Assembly: GCA_946482165.1 (NCBI GenBank)
Contig: CAMLQS010000011.1
Coordinates: forward strand, 1 to 35,961
DNA: 35,961 nt
Origin: an uncultured Verrucomicrobiota bacterium
Lineage (GTDB): Bacteria > Verrucomicrobiota > Verrucomicrobiae > Opitutales > Opitutaceae
Reading direction: 5' to 3'
The position numbers and the translations under genes were made by a program. Below are positions 7,700-18,149 of this stretch, piece by piece. Every line of letters starts with the position of its first letter. Position 1 is the stretch's first letter. The notes beneath the pieces were generated by a model. The model saw nothing but the letters and a program-made list of their open reading frames with translations, had not been told where the DNA came from and made no database searches.

Positions 7700-8872
7700 T
7701 CAGGCGTGGCCGGGAGCCCAAGGCGACATCACCCGCCATACGAAATCATCGCGGAGATTCTCGCTCATCAGGAGGGAAATGCCTTGGTCGATGCCGATGA
7801 CGTCGCCGCCCGTCCATCCGGTGTGCGGGTTGAACGCGTCGGCGAAGCCGTAGGGGCCGTAGATCTTGTCGCCCCAGCGTGCGTGCATCTCCCGAAGCGC
7901 GGCCGTGCAGTCCGCGGGCAGAAAGGGGAGGGAACCGGCGACCGCGCAGGGCACAACCGTGCCGTCGATCCGGGGGTCGATGCAGCCGGGATGGACCGGC
8001 GGCCCGCCCCAGTCGAGGTAGCCGGCCGCGCCGTCCGAGGAAGTGAGCCCCCAGACATTTTCGCCATAGAGGGGGAAGCGGGGGGCCTGATCTTTGCAGA
8101 ATTGTTTTTGCGCCCGGGTCGCGGCGCAGGCCTGGGCGAAGAAATTTACGCCGCTCACGTCATCCTGGTAGGAGCGCCAGTCCAGCCACGCCTGCGGAAA
8201 CTGGTGCACGAAAAGCGGGGGATGGTGCAGGAATCGTTCGCCGGCGTATTCGACGAAAGGCGCGCGGCGCCAGGTGCGCCACACGGCGCCGGGCACGGCT
8301 CGCGTGGCGTCGTGGCTCGCAAACCACGTCATCGCGTAGTGCTCGGAAAACTGGTCCCAGCTCCAAGGCAGGTAGCCGCCTTCGTGCTCCGGCTTGGCGC
8401 CGTGGCGGATCCGATTTTCCGGATCGAGCAACCAGGGCCAGTCGACGCGAGCCTCGATCGCTTGAGCGAGCTCCGCGACGACGCCTCCAAAATAGACTGC
8501 GGCCGAGAGCGCGCCGAAGAGCAGCAGACCGGTGTCGATGCTCGACGCTTCGCAATTCCAGCCGCGCTGGGCGGCGCGAGTGTCGAGGAAGTGGTAGAAA
8601 AAACCATGCTCGTGCGCGGCGTCGCGCCAGAGGGTGCGCAGGACCCGTTCGGCGCAGGCGCGGCATTCGGCGCGCGATTCCCAGCCGCGCTCGGCGCCGA
8701 TCGCGAGGGCGGTCAGGCCGAAGCCGGTCGCGGCCACGCTGGCCATGTCGCCGGGCCGCGAGGCGTCCGCTCTGGCTCGATCGGGGATGAGGCCCGTGTG
8801 CGGGTGCGCGGTGTCGAAGAAGTAGCGAAAGGCGCGCCGCGAGAGGTCGTCGAGAAAGGCGTCGTCGGTCAT
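7700..8872 (-). CDS. glucoamylase-like domain protein (PF10091, GH144-like)
   Basis: A 390-residue protein starting MTDDAFLDDLSRRAFRYF. The family signature is near the C-terminus: YGPYGFADAFNPHTGW, then GGDVIGIDQGISLLMSENL and FVW. The name 'glucoamylase' is historical; characterised members of this fold include endo-beta-1,2-glucanases (GH144). The Trp/Tyr-rich (alpha/alpha)6 barrel is consistent with glycan binding. There is no signal peptide, so it probably acts in the cytoplasm, which is unusual for a polysaccharide hydrolase. The start is preceded by TTTTCCCCC and no Shine-Dalgarno motif. It runs into the yrbL-like gene on the same strand. The substrate cannot be read from sequence. Confidence 0.85.
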   Translation of the reverse strand: MTDDAFLDDLSRRAFRYFFDTAHPHTGLIPDRARADASRPGDMASVAATGFGLTALAIGAERGWESRAECRACAERVLRTLWRDAAHEHGFFYHFLDTRAAQRGWNCEASSIDTGLLLFGALSAAVYFGGVVAELAQAIEARVDWPWLLDPENRIRHGAKPEHEGGYLPWSWDQFSEHYAMTWFASHDATRAVPGAVWRTWRRAPFVEYAGERFLHHPPLFVHQFPQAWLDWRSYQDDVSGVNFFAQACAATRAQKQFCKDQAPRFPLYGENVWGLTSSDGAAGYLDWGGPPVHPGCIDPRIDGTVVPCAVAGSLPFLPADCTAALREMHARWGDKIYGPYGFADAFNPHTGWTGGDVIGIDQGISLLMSENLRDDFVWRVMSPWAPGHA

Positions 8873-8892
8873 GGGGGAAAAGATCTTTTCAG

Positions 8893-8955
8893 TCGCGGAT
8901 TACGCCGATGGGCGCGGATTGCTTTTAACCACGGATATCACGGATGAACACGGAC
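8893..8955. repeat. degenerate 'CACGGAT' filler repeat
   Basis: The stretch contains CGCGGATTACGCCGATG, GGCGCGGATT and ACCACGGATATCACGGATGA followed by ACACGGA. These are variants of a roughly 9-12-base unit. It lies in the 192-bp gap between ligA and the GH144-like gene, both on the minus strand, and resembles the unit at 17972. Confidence 0.55.
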
Positions 8956-8971
8956 AAAGTCCGGCTTGGAT

Positions 8972-9049
8972 GGACGGCGTCCTCGCCGTCCGCGCCCGAG
9001 AGCGAGTGAGGGAAGCGGCGAGTGTTCGCGGACCGCGAGGACGCGGTCC
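8972..9049. repeat. pair of perfect hairpins with complementary loops
   Basis: Hairpin one (8972-8991) is GGACGGCG, loop TCCT, CGCCGTCC. Hairpin two (9030-9049) is GGACCGCG, loop AGGA, CGCGGTCC. Both stems are perfect 8-mers and the two 4-base loops are exact reverse complements, so a loop-loop contact in the RNA is possible. They lie 16 bases past the ligA stop on the transcribed strand, so a terminator or processing role is plausible. Confidence 0.6.
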
Positions 9050-9064
9050 CTCCGGAAATCGGAC

Positions 9065-11811
<2,747 letters not shown>

Positions 11812-12079
11812 CGAGCCGGTTTGGACCGCGATTACGAAGAAAGGGACCCGCCAAGGACAAGTTTACAACACCGGGTGTTTGGCTTTCGGTCCAGTTGTCT
11901 GCCAGGTGTGAAACTAGAGTGAGCCGCCCAGGCCCGACCGCTTTTAATGGGGAAGATTTGCCCTATTGTCCTAGTAAGGGAATTTACCATTGGACCGGAA
12001 ACGCCATCGGGCGCATGAACGTCGGTGGGCGAATAGCGGCATGAAGATGCCTTTTCGCCACCGTCACCCCTCCTGCCCC
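11812..12079. other. divergent intergenic region, AT-richer in its right part
   Basis: These 268 bases separate vanZ-ligA (leftward) from the LamG protein gene (rightward), so promoters for both should lie here. The stretch 11940-11990 is notably AT-rich for this window (CTTTTAATGG, GGAATTTACCATTGG). A weak TTGCCC (11958) with AATTTA 17 bases on is the only promoter-like pair seen, and it is not convincing. Confidence 0.3.
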
Positions 12080-13150
12080 ATGCAAAAGCTATCTTCCATC
12101 GCGACCGTCGGCTTCGCCTGCGGCCTGCTCCTTACGGCCCCCTCGCTCTTGGCGCAAAAGACGCTTGCTCACTGGAATTTCGACTCAGGCGCGGAGGGCG
12201 TGACTTTCTCGGTTCGTCCGGCCGAGGATTTGTCGGGCAACGCGTATATCATCCACGGCTACGACGATACGGTCGGGCCGTCCTATTCTGCGGAGACGCC
12301 CACCCAGTCCGGCCTCAGCCTTCGCGTCAAGGCGCCCCAAGATGGCTACACGCTCGATCCGACTCTAAACAACTGGTCGCCGACGGAGTGGACGATCGAG
12401 GTCTCCTTCCGGATGAACCAGACTAGCGAATGGGCCACGATTATCGGTCGCGACGGCACGAGCTGGCCCGGCACCGCCAAGTCGGATTTCTATTTCCAGA
12501 AGAACGGAACCAATGATCGCCTCCGTCTTGATTTCGCCGCCGCCGATGGCGGGCGTTACATCCTTGAGGCGCCCTTTGCCCTGACGCCAGGCACTTGGTA
12601 TCACGCCGCCTTGGTGTGTGATGGCAGCAAAGTCTCGATGCATGTCGACCGCGGCGACGAGTCGGGTTACCAAGTGGTCGCGAGCACCTCTCTCGCAGGC
12701 ACCAACAACGCCTTGGTCGCCAGCGGCCTAAACTGGACGTTCGGACGCGGGTGGTATTCCGGCAAGCACGCCGACCACGTCGACGGATGGCTTGACGATG
12801 TCCGGTTTACCGAAGGCGCGCTGACGCCCGCCCAGTTCCTGCACTCCAAGTCGGCGCCCGGGGCTGGCATGCCCAAGCTTGATGCCGCTCGCAACGGCGA
12901 CGAAGTCTCTCTGACGTGGAACCTGCCCGACGTCGGGTCCGGCCACTTCGATCTGTATCGCCACAGCCGCGAGATACCGACTGGGCGCAGCCGCGTGGCG
13001 ACGCTTTATCCGCCCACCAAATTGTATCTCGATCAAGTGCCGGACGCCGCCGCCACGTATTGGTATTGGCTGGTTGTCACGGATGCGGAAGGCAAGGTGA
13101 CGACCGTCGGCCCCGTCGCATCCAAGCCCGTGGCGGTTTGGACCCCCTGA
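12080..13150 (+). CDS. secreted LamG/ConA-lectin-like protein
   Basis: A 356-residue protein from the ATG at 12080 (MQKLSSIATVGFACGLLL), which gives a clean signal peptide with predicted cleavage after LLAQ-KTLAHW. An in-frame ATG at 11990 would bury the signal and is rejected. Residues 30-260 form a LamG-3-like beta-sandwich (LAHWNFDSGAEG, WTIEVSFRMNQ, GTWYHAALVCDGSKVSMHV, GWLDDVRFTEGALTPAQF). The last ~90 residues resemble a fibronectin-III-type domain (VSLTWNLPDVGSGHFDLYR). There is no catalytic domain, so it is probably a carbohydrate-binding or surface protein. No anchor or PEP-CTERM motif is seen. Confidence 0.82.
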   Translation: MQKLSSIATVGFACGLLLTAPSLLAQKTLAHWNFDSGAEGVTFSVRPAEDLSGNAYIIHGYDDTVGPSYSAETPTQSGLSLRVKAPQDGYTLDPTLNNWSPTEWTIEVSFRMNQTSEWATIIGRDGTSWPGTAKSDFYFQKNGTNDRLRLDFAAADGGRYILEAPFALTPGTWYHAALVCDGSKVSMHVDRGDESGYQVVASTSLAGTNNALVASGLNWTFGRGWYSGKHADHVDGWLDDVRFTEGALTPAQFLHSKSAPGAGMPKLDAARNGDEVSLTWNLPDVGSGHFDLYRHSREIPTGRSRVATLYPPTKLYLDQVPDAAATYWYWLVVTDAEGKVTTVGPVASKPVAVWTP

Positions 13151-13217
13151 TAACCGCTGACCCAGCCTGAGGCGCGGTGCGATTTTCTCGCGACCGCCTC
13201 GGGCGCGGGATCACGGA

Positions 13218-13934
13218 TCACGAGGCCGAACCCTCGCTGGGCGCAGGTGCCGCTTGCTCGGCGCCGAGCAGCGGCGCAAGGCCGGCCCAGACGGTTTCGG
13301 CCATGCGCCGGTGGCCTTCTTCGTTGGGGTGGATTGCGTCGGCTTGGTTGAGGTCGCGCACACCGCCCACGCCATCGAGCAGGAACGGCACAAGCGTCCA
13401 GCCGTGCTTGGTCGCGATCTCGGGAAAGACGGCGTCGAACCGAGCGGCGTAGTCGCCCATGCTGGGAGGCATGCGCTGGCCGACGAGCAGCACGCGCGTC
13501 CCGGGCCGCTTGGCGCGCACGCGCGCGACGATCGCCTCCAGGTTGCGCTCCACGAGGGCCGGATCCAAGCCGCGCAGCCCGTCGTTGCTGCCGAGGGCCA
13601 GCACCAGGATCGACACCGGCTGGCGCAGCACCCAGTCGACGCGGCGCAGGCCGCCCGAAGTCGTGTCGCCCGAGACACCGGCGTTGACCACGCGCCAACG
13701 CGGCGCATCGGGTCCGGCGGGATCGACGAGCGCATCGAGCTTTTTCTGGATAAGCGCGGGGTAGGCCTGCGTCGCGGGATCCGGCAATCCGTAGCCTGCG
13801 GTGAGGCTGTCCCCAAGAAAGAGGATCACGCGGGGTGGCGCCTCGGAGGCGGATGCGGCCCGGACGGAGCCGAAGACGGAGGCGAGGACGGTTAGCAGGA
13901 CGGCGAGCGGACGAAGCATGCGTGTGTCGAACAT
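13218..13934 (-). CDS. SGNH/GDSL arylesterase, TesA-like
   Basis: A 238-residue protein from the ATG at 13934 (MFDTRMLRPLAVLLTVLA); starts at 13922 or 13967 are also in frame. A signal peptide is followed by the SGNH blocks: GDSLTAGYG (catalytic Ser 43 on this start), GVSGDTTSGG, GSNDGL (Asn) and DAIHPNEEGH (Asp and His of the triad). It probably acts in the periplasm as an esterase/lysophospholipase of the TesA type. In E. coli tesA lies divergently beside ybbA-ybbP, and the ABC pair at 17273-20699 matches those genes. A short Ala/Pro/Ser tail ends the protein. Confidence 0.9.
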   Translation of the reverse strand: MFDTRMLRPLAVLLTVLASVFGSVRAASASEAPPRVILFLGDSLTAGYGLPDPATQAYPALIQKKLDALVDPAGPDAPRWRVVNAGVSGDTTSGGLRRVDWVLRQPVSILVLALGSNDGLRGLDPALVERNLEAIVARVRAKRPGTRVLLVGQRMPPSMGDYAARFDAVFPEIATKHGWTLVPFLLDGVGGVRDLNQADAIHPNEEGHRRMAETVWAGLAPLLGAEQAAPAPSEGSAS

Positions 13935-14033
13935 GGGGCGCGGCGGATGTTCCGCAAACGGACACACCTGGGTTGCCGCAGCCGGCTTCGCGCCGAAACA
14001 AATCGCCGGCCCGCGAAAGTTTGGACGGTTTCA

Positions 14034-14212
14034 AGGCTGTGTCTTGTAGATAAACCGGAGCAGCGTGAGCGAGAAAGGGCGCTCGGCCAAGGAGACCGAG
14101 GCGGAGGCGGACCGGAGGTCCGTGCCGCCGAGGGCGACGCCGGCCCGGCGCTCTTTCTCGTTTCACTCGTAGAGCGCCAGCGATGCTCCGGTTTATTTAC
14201 AAGACACAGCCT
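14034..14212. mobile_element. MITE-like element with 32-bp terminal inverted repeats
   Basis: The left end (14034-14065) begins AGGCTGTGTCTTGTAGATAA and the right end (14181-14212) is its reverse complement with 2 mismatches in 32. A second, inner inverted repeat (GAGAAAGGGCGC against GCGCTCTTTCTC) continues the stem, and the centre contains CGGACCGGAGGTCCG. The 179-bp unit has no coding capacity. It lies between the divergent esterase gene and the sigma factor gene. No clear target-site duplication was found and I cannot assign a parent insertion-sequence family. Confidence 0.75.
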
Positions 14213-14256
14213 AAGAAATACCGCGGTCGCCCGTAGAACCCTGTGAACACCCACCG

Positions 14257-14811
14257 ATGAAACGGGAGCCCCGCCATGATCTTGTCGAACCGCCGGACGA
14301 TTTTGTTTCCCGCGCGGTCGCCTCTCACGAGGCGGCTTTGCTGCGTTACGCCAACCGCCTCTTGGGCGATCCGCACCGCGCGCGCGATGTCGTGCAGGAT
14401 GTTTTCGTGCGTTTGCTCTCCGCGCCGCGAGCCGAGGTCGAGACGCACCTGGTGGAGTGGCTTTTCACCGTTTGCCGACATCGCGCCGTCGACGTGCTTC
14501 GAAAGGAGGGGCGCATGAGCCGGCTCGAAAACATCATGCCCGGCCCGGGCGATGAAGCGGCGTTCGCGTTTGTGGCGACCGAGCCGCGGCCGGGCCGCGC
14601 TCTCGAGGCGGAGGAGACGCGCGCGGAGTTGCTGCGCCTGATCGATCGCCTGCCGTCCAACCAGCAGGAGGTGATCCGTCTGAAATTTCAGACCGGCTTC
14701 AGCTATAAGGAAATCAGCCGCATCACCGAGCTCTCGGTGTCGAATGTGGGCTTTCTCATCCACACGGCGGTGCAACGTTTGCGCGCGGATTTCGCCGCGC
14801 AGAAACCGTGA
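14257..14811 (+). CDS. ECF RNA polymerase sigma factor
   Basis: A 184-residue protein. The sigma-2 region includes HEAALLRYANRLLGDPHRAR, then DVVQDVFVRLL and VEWLFTVCRHRAVDVLRKEG. The sigma-4 region includes LIDRLPSNQQEVIRLKFQTG and SYKEISRITELSVSNVGFLI. The pair is typical of group IV (ECF) sigma-70 factors. The gene is followed 53 bases on by a VWA protein whose N-terminus resembles an anti-sigma domain, so that partner probably holds it at the membrane. The start ATG at 14257 follows CCCACCG and no Shine-Dalgarno motif. The MITE-like element ends 44 bases upstream, where a promoter would be expected. Confidence 0.93.
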   Translation: MKREPRHDLVEPPDDFVSRAVASHEAALLRYANRLLGDPHRARDVVQDVFVRLLSAPRAEVETHLVEWLFTVCRHRAVDVLRKEGRMSRLENIMPGPGDEAAFAFVATEPRPGRALEAEETRAELLRLIDRLPSNQQEVIRLKFQTGFSYKEISRITELSVSNVGFLIHTAVQRLRADFAAQKP

Positions 14812-14864
14812 GGCCGGAGGCCGAGAACAGAAACCCGAGATCTGAAAAACCGAGGAAAACGAAA

Positions 14865-17207
14865 ATGACTTTGGAAAATCGAAACGACGAGTTGGATGCG
14901 CGGTTGAGCGCCTATGCATTTGGCGAATTGGAAGGCGGTGAACTCGCCGAAATGGAGGCGCGGGTGGGCGCCGACCCCTTGTTGGCCATTCGCGTGGCCG
15001 AACTGCGCGCGTTTGCCGAAGAGCTCGGCGCCGCGCTCAAAGATGAGCCGGCGCCGCCCGGGATCGCGGTCGCTTCGGCCGGCGATGCCGCGTTCGAGAC
15101 TGATCCGGGCGATCAAGCCCGGCCTTCCGGCGGTCGACTCTTGCGATTCCCTTCGTGGCGTTGGACCGCCGCGGGTTTTGCCGCCGCGGCCGGCGTGGCG
15201 GTGGTGGTATCGCTGCACGAGGCGGAGCTTCCTGCGGGAAGAGCGGAGCTGGGACAAAACGCGTCCCCGAAGGCCGATCCGATTTCCGCCCCTACGCCCC
15301 CGGCCGATCACAAGATCCCTCAGGCAACGGTCCCCGCGCCCTCGCAAGGCTCGATCCCGGTCGTCTCGACACCGGCGAAGGACGAAACGCTTTTCGCGCC
15401 GGATTTCTCGTTCGAGGAGAAGCTGGCGGAGGCCAAGAGGGCGTTCTTCGATGCGTCGGATCGGAGGGAGAATCGAGTCGGCGACTCCTACGCCGGGTCC
15501 TCGCCGATGATCGTTGCGGAGCCTTCCGCGGGCATCGTTTACCCTTCCGCGCCACCGCCTCCAACCACCTTTGGCGGACAGCGAGGCGCCGGCGGATCCA
15601 CGATTTCCGGAACGGTGCGGCAGGAGGTCTCGTCCGCGAAGGTCCGGTGGGCCGCGGCATCGGGCGAGCGGGCTTTCGCCACGCGTGCTCCAAGATACGG
15701 CACCGTGTCGCTTTCGACGCTCGTTCCGGCCGAGGAAGCCTCCGCCGAATCCTACGCCGGCCTGCGCGAGTCGGAATTCGTGGAGGTGGAGTCCGTCCCG
15801 CTCTCCACCTTTTCGATCGACGTCGACACGGCCAGCTACGCGAACGCGCGGCGTTTTCTCCAAAACGGCCGGCGCCCTCCGCGCGAGGCGGTGCGAGTGG
15901 AGGAGTTCATCAACTATTTCCCGTATCGCTACGCGCCTCCTGCGGCCGGCTCCGACGCGCCTTTCGCGGCCCACCTCGCAGTGAGTTCGGCGCCGTGGGC
16001 GCCGGAGCACCTGCTGGTGCGCGTGGCTGTCAAGGGCCGCGAGTTCGCCCCCGAGGCGCGCCCCCCGGCGAATCTTGTTTTTCTCGTCGATGTTTCCGGC
16101 TCGATGAGTTCGGCCAACAAGCTCCCGCTCGTGAAGGCGTCGCTGCGCCAGTTGCTCGGACAGCTCCGCGCCGACGACCGCGTGGCGATCGTCACCTACG
16201 CCGGCGCGTCCGGGCTTGCGCTGCCCTCCACGCCGGCATCGCGGGGCGGCGAGATCCTCGACGCGCTCGACCGGCTGGAGTCGGGCGGGTCGACCAACGG
16301 CGGCATGGGCATCCACCTCGCCTACGACATCGCCAAGGCGAATTTTCGTCCCGAAGGAGTGAACCGGGTGATCCTCTGCACCGACGGAGACTTCAACGTC
16401 GGTGTCACCGGCCGATCGGAGTTGCTTTCGCTCATCCAGGAAAAGGCCCGAAGCCGGGTGTTCCTCACCGTGCTGGGCTTCGGCATGGGCAACCTGAAGG
16501 ACGGCACGCTGGAGATGCTGGCCGACAAGGGCAACGGCGCCTACGGCTACATCGACTCGGAGCGCGAGGCGCGAAAAGTCTTTGTCGAGCAGGTGGAGGG
16601 CACCCTCGCCACCATCGCCAAGGACGTGAAGATCCAGGTGGAATTCAACCCGGCGCGCGTCGCCTCGTATCGGTTGATCGGCTACGAGAACCGCGCGCTC
16701 GCGAAGGAGGATTTCAACAACGACCAGGTCGACGCCGGCGAGGTCGGCGCGGGCCACACCGTCACCGCGCTTTATGAGATCGTGCCGGTCGGCGCCTCCG
16801 CCGCCGAGGCGTCCGATGTGGTCCCGGAGGTGGATTCGCTGAAATACGGGCCGAAAAAGAGGCCTGCCCCGGTTCGGCGCCCGCCGACCCCCGCGCCCGC
16901 CGGAGGGGACTCGGACGAGTTGCTCACCGTGAAGATCCGCTACAAGGCGCCCGACGGGGACGTGAGCCGGAAACTGGAGTTTCCGCTCGTGGACCGCCGG
17001 TCGGCGTTCGCGGCGGCGGACGCGGAGTTTAAGTTTGCCGCGGCGGTCGCGGCCTGGGGCATGTTGTTGCGCGGATCGCCGCACGCGGGCTCCGCGACCT
17101 GCGCCGACGTGTTGCGCTGGGCGGAAGACGGCCTCGCCGCCGACCCCGGCGGCCACCGCGCGGAGTTCGTTGGGCTCGTCAGGCGCACGCAGGGTGCCGA
17201 CGAGTAA
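14865..17207 (+). CDS. VWA-domain protein with anti-sigma-like N-terminus
   Basis: A 780-residue protein from the ATG at 14865 (MTLENRNDELDARLSAY); the in-frame ATG at 14808 overlaps the sigma gene and is not favoured. Residues 8-60 have the anti-sigma pattern LSAYAFGELEGGE...GADPLL but lack Cys/His zinc ligands. A membrane helix is at about 100-118. A low-complexity Pro/Ser region follows. The VWA region is at about 310-620, with MIDAS DVSGSM (409-414), T477 and D507 in CTDGDFN. A YfbK-type C-terminal domain (DUF3520-like) lies at about 620-780. The VWA part should bind a protein partner through a metal ion outside the membrane. The sigma factor directly upstream suggests signal transduction across the membrane. 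Confidence 0.9.
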   Translation: MTLENRNDELDARLSAYAFGELEGGELAEMEARVGADPLLAIRVAELRAFAEELGAALKDEPAPPGIAVASAGDAAFETDPGDQARPSGGRLLRFPSWRWTAAGFAAAAGVAVVVSLHEAELPAGRAELGQNASPKADPISAPTPPADHKIPQATVPAPSQGSIPVVSTPAKDETLFAPDFSFEEKLAEAKRAFFDASDRRENRVGDSYAGSSPMIVAEPSAGIVYPSAPPPPTTFGGQRGAGGSTISGTVRQEVSSAKVRWAAASGERAFATRAPRYGTVSLSTLVPAEEASAESYAGLRESEFVEVESVPLSTFSIDVDTASYANARRFLQNGRRPPREAVRVEEFINYFPYRYAPPAAGSDAPFAAHLAVSSAPWAPEHLLVRVAVKGREFAPEARPPANLVFLVDVSGSMSSANKLPLVKASLRQLLGQLRADDRVAIVTYAGASGLALPSTPASRGGEILDALDRLESGGSTNGGMGIHLAYDIAKANFRPEGVNRVILCTDGDFNVGVTGRSELLSLIQEKARSRVFLTVLGFGMGNLKDGTLEMLADKGNGAYGYIDSEREARKVFVEQVEGTLATIAKDVKIQVEFNPARVASYRLIGYENRALAKEDFNNDQVDAGEVGAGHTVTALYEIVPVGASAAEASDVVPEVDSLKYGPKKRPAPVRRPPTPAPAGGDSDELLTVKIRYKAPDGDVSRKLEFPLVDRRSAFAAADAEFKFAAAVAAWGMLLRGSPHAGSATCADVLRWAEDGLAADPGGHRAEFVGLVRRTQGADE

Positions 17208-17272
17208 TCGTGACGGGCGGGGTTTGCGAAACGGGGGGCGCGGGCTTTGCTGGCCGCGCCCCTTTTCCGTTC

Positions 17273-17965
17273 ATGCCCGACACCGCTTCCGCCGTTCCCA
17301 TCCTTCACGTTGAAAATGTCAGCCGCGCCTACCCGACCGCCGCCGGCGAGCTCACGGTCCTGCGCGGCGCGAGTTTTTCGCTCGAGGCGGGGGAATCCCT
17401 CGCCCTCGTCGGCCCGAGCGGCAGCGGCAAGACCACCCTGCTCGGCCTCTGCGCCGGGCTGGACCAGCCGACGACCGGCACGATCTCGCTGGCCGGTCGC
17501 GCGCTCGGCGGTTTGAGCGAGGACGAACGCGCGCGCGTGCGGAACGAGCACACGGGTTTCGTCTTCCAGAACTTCCAGCTCATCCCCTCGCTCACGGCCT
17601 TGGAAAACGTCTGCGTGCCGCGCGAGCTGCGCGGCGAGCGCGGCGCCGACATCGAGCGCGACGCCAAGGCGCTGCTCGAGCGCGTGGGACTGGGCGAGCG
17701 CCTCGATCACTATCCGGTGCAGCTTTCCGGCGGCGAACAGCAGCGTGTGGCCCTGGCGCGGGCCTTCGTGACGACGCCGCGCATCCTGTTTTGCGACGAG
17801 CCGACGGGAAATCTGGACGGCGCAACCGCGCATTTGATCACCGACTTGATCTTCGGCCTGAACCGGGAGAAGGGCACGACGCTCGTGCTCGTCACCCACG
17901 ACGCGGAACTGGCCAAACGCTGCGGCCGCGTCCTCCGCCTGCGCGGCGGCGAGATCGTGACCTGA
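17273..17965 (+). CDS. ABC transporter ATPase, YbbA/LolD type
   Basis: A 230-residue ATPase from the ATG at 17273; an in-frame ATG at 17210 adds a Gly-rich leader and is not favoured. Walker A is GPSGSGKT (47-54). The Q-loop is FVFQNFQLIP. The signature is LSGGEQQRVALARA (151-164), Walker B is ILFCDEP (171-177) and the switch His is in VTHD (209). The MacB/LolD/YbbA subgroup is indicated by the FQLIPSLTALENV stretch and DEPTGNLD. It should power the FtsX-type permease encoded next. The permease start is 184 bp away, and that gap is filled by a long inverted repeat. Confidence 0.93.
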   Translation: MPDTASAVPILHVENVSRAYPTAAGELTVLRGASFSLEAGESLALVGPSGSGKTTLLGLCAGLDQPTTGTISLAGRALGGLSEDERARVRNEHTGFVFQNFQLIPSLTALENVCVPRELRGERGADIERDAKALLERVGLGERLDHYPVQLSGGEQQRVALARAFVTTPRILFCDEPTGNLDGATAHLITDLIFGLNREKGTTLVLVTHDAELAKRCGRVLRLRGGEIVT

Positions 17966-17971
17966 TTTTTT

Positions 17972-18126
17972 GCCACGGAGGACACGGAGCTATGACACAG
18001 AGAACACAGAGGGCGGAGAGCCGGAAAGAGAAACCGACCGGAGACACCGACCGTTCCTTTTCTTCCTCACTTCCGATCGGTTCGACCTCTGTGAACTCCG
18101 TGTCCGAGCTCCGTGCCCTCCGTGGC
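17972..18126. repeat. 41-bp imperfect inverted repeat between ATPase and permease genes
   Basis: The left arm (17972-18012) begins GCCACGGAGGACACGGAGCT. The reverse complement of the right arm (18086-18126) begins GCCACGGAGGGCACGGAGCT. The arms match at 35 of 41 positions. Each arm is itself built of ACACGGAG/ACACAGAG units. The 73-base spacer also contains partly complementary purine and pyrimidine tracts. It could form a large hairpin in the operon mRNA and may tune expression of the permease. Confidence 0.75.
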
Positions 18127-18149
18127 CCAATGTCCGAATCCGACGTTCC

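Noticed and set aside
7620..7739. N-terminal extension of the YrbL-like protein from the ATG at 7739
   Set aside because: It overlaps the GH144-like gene by 40 bases, and the extra residues do not resemble the family, whose N-terminus matches a start at 7619.
14703..17156. Long minus-strand open frame across the sigma/VWA region
   Set aside because: Antisense to a VWA protein with intact motifs. The product is Arg/Gly-rich with no domains.
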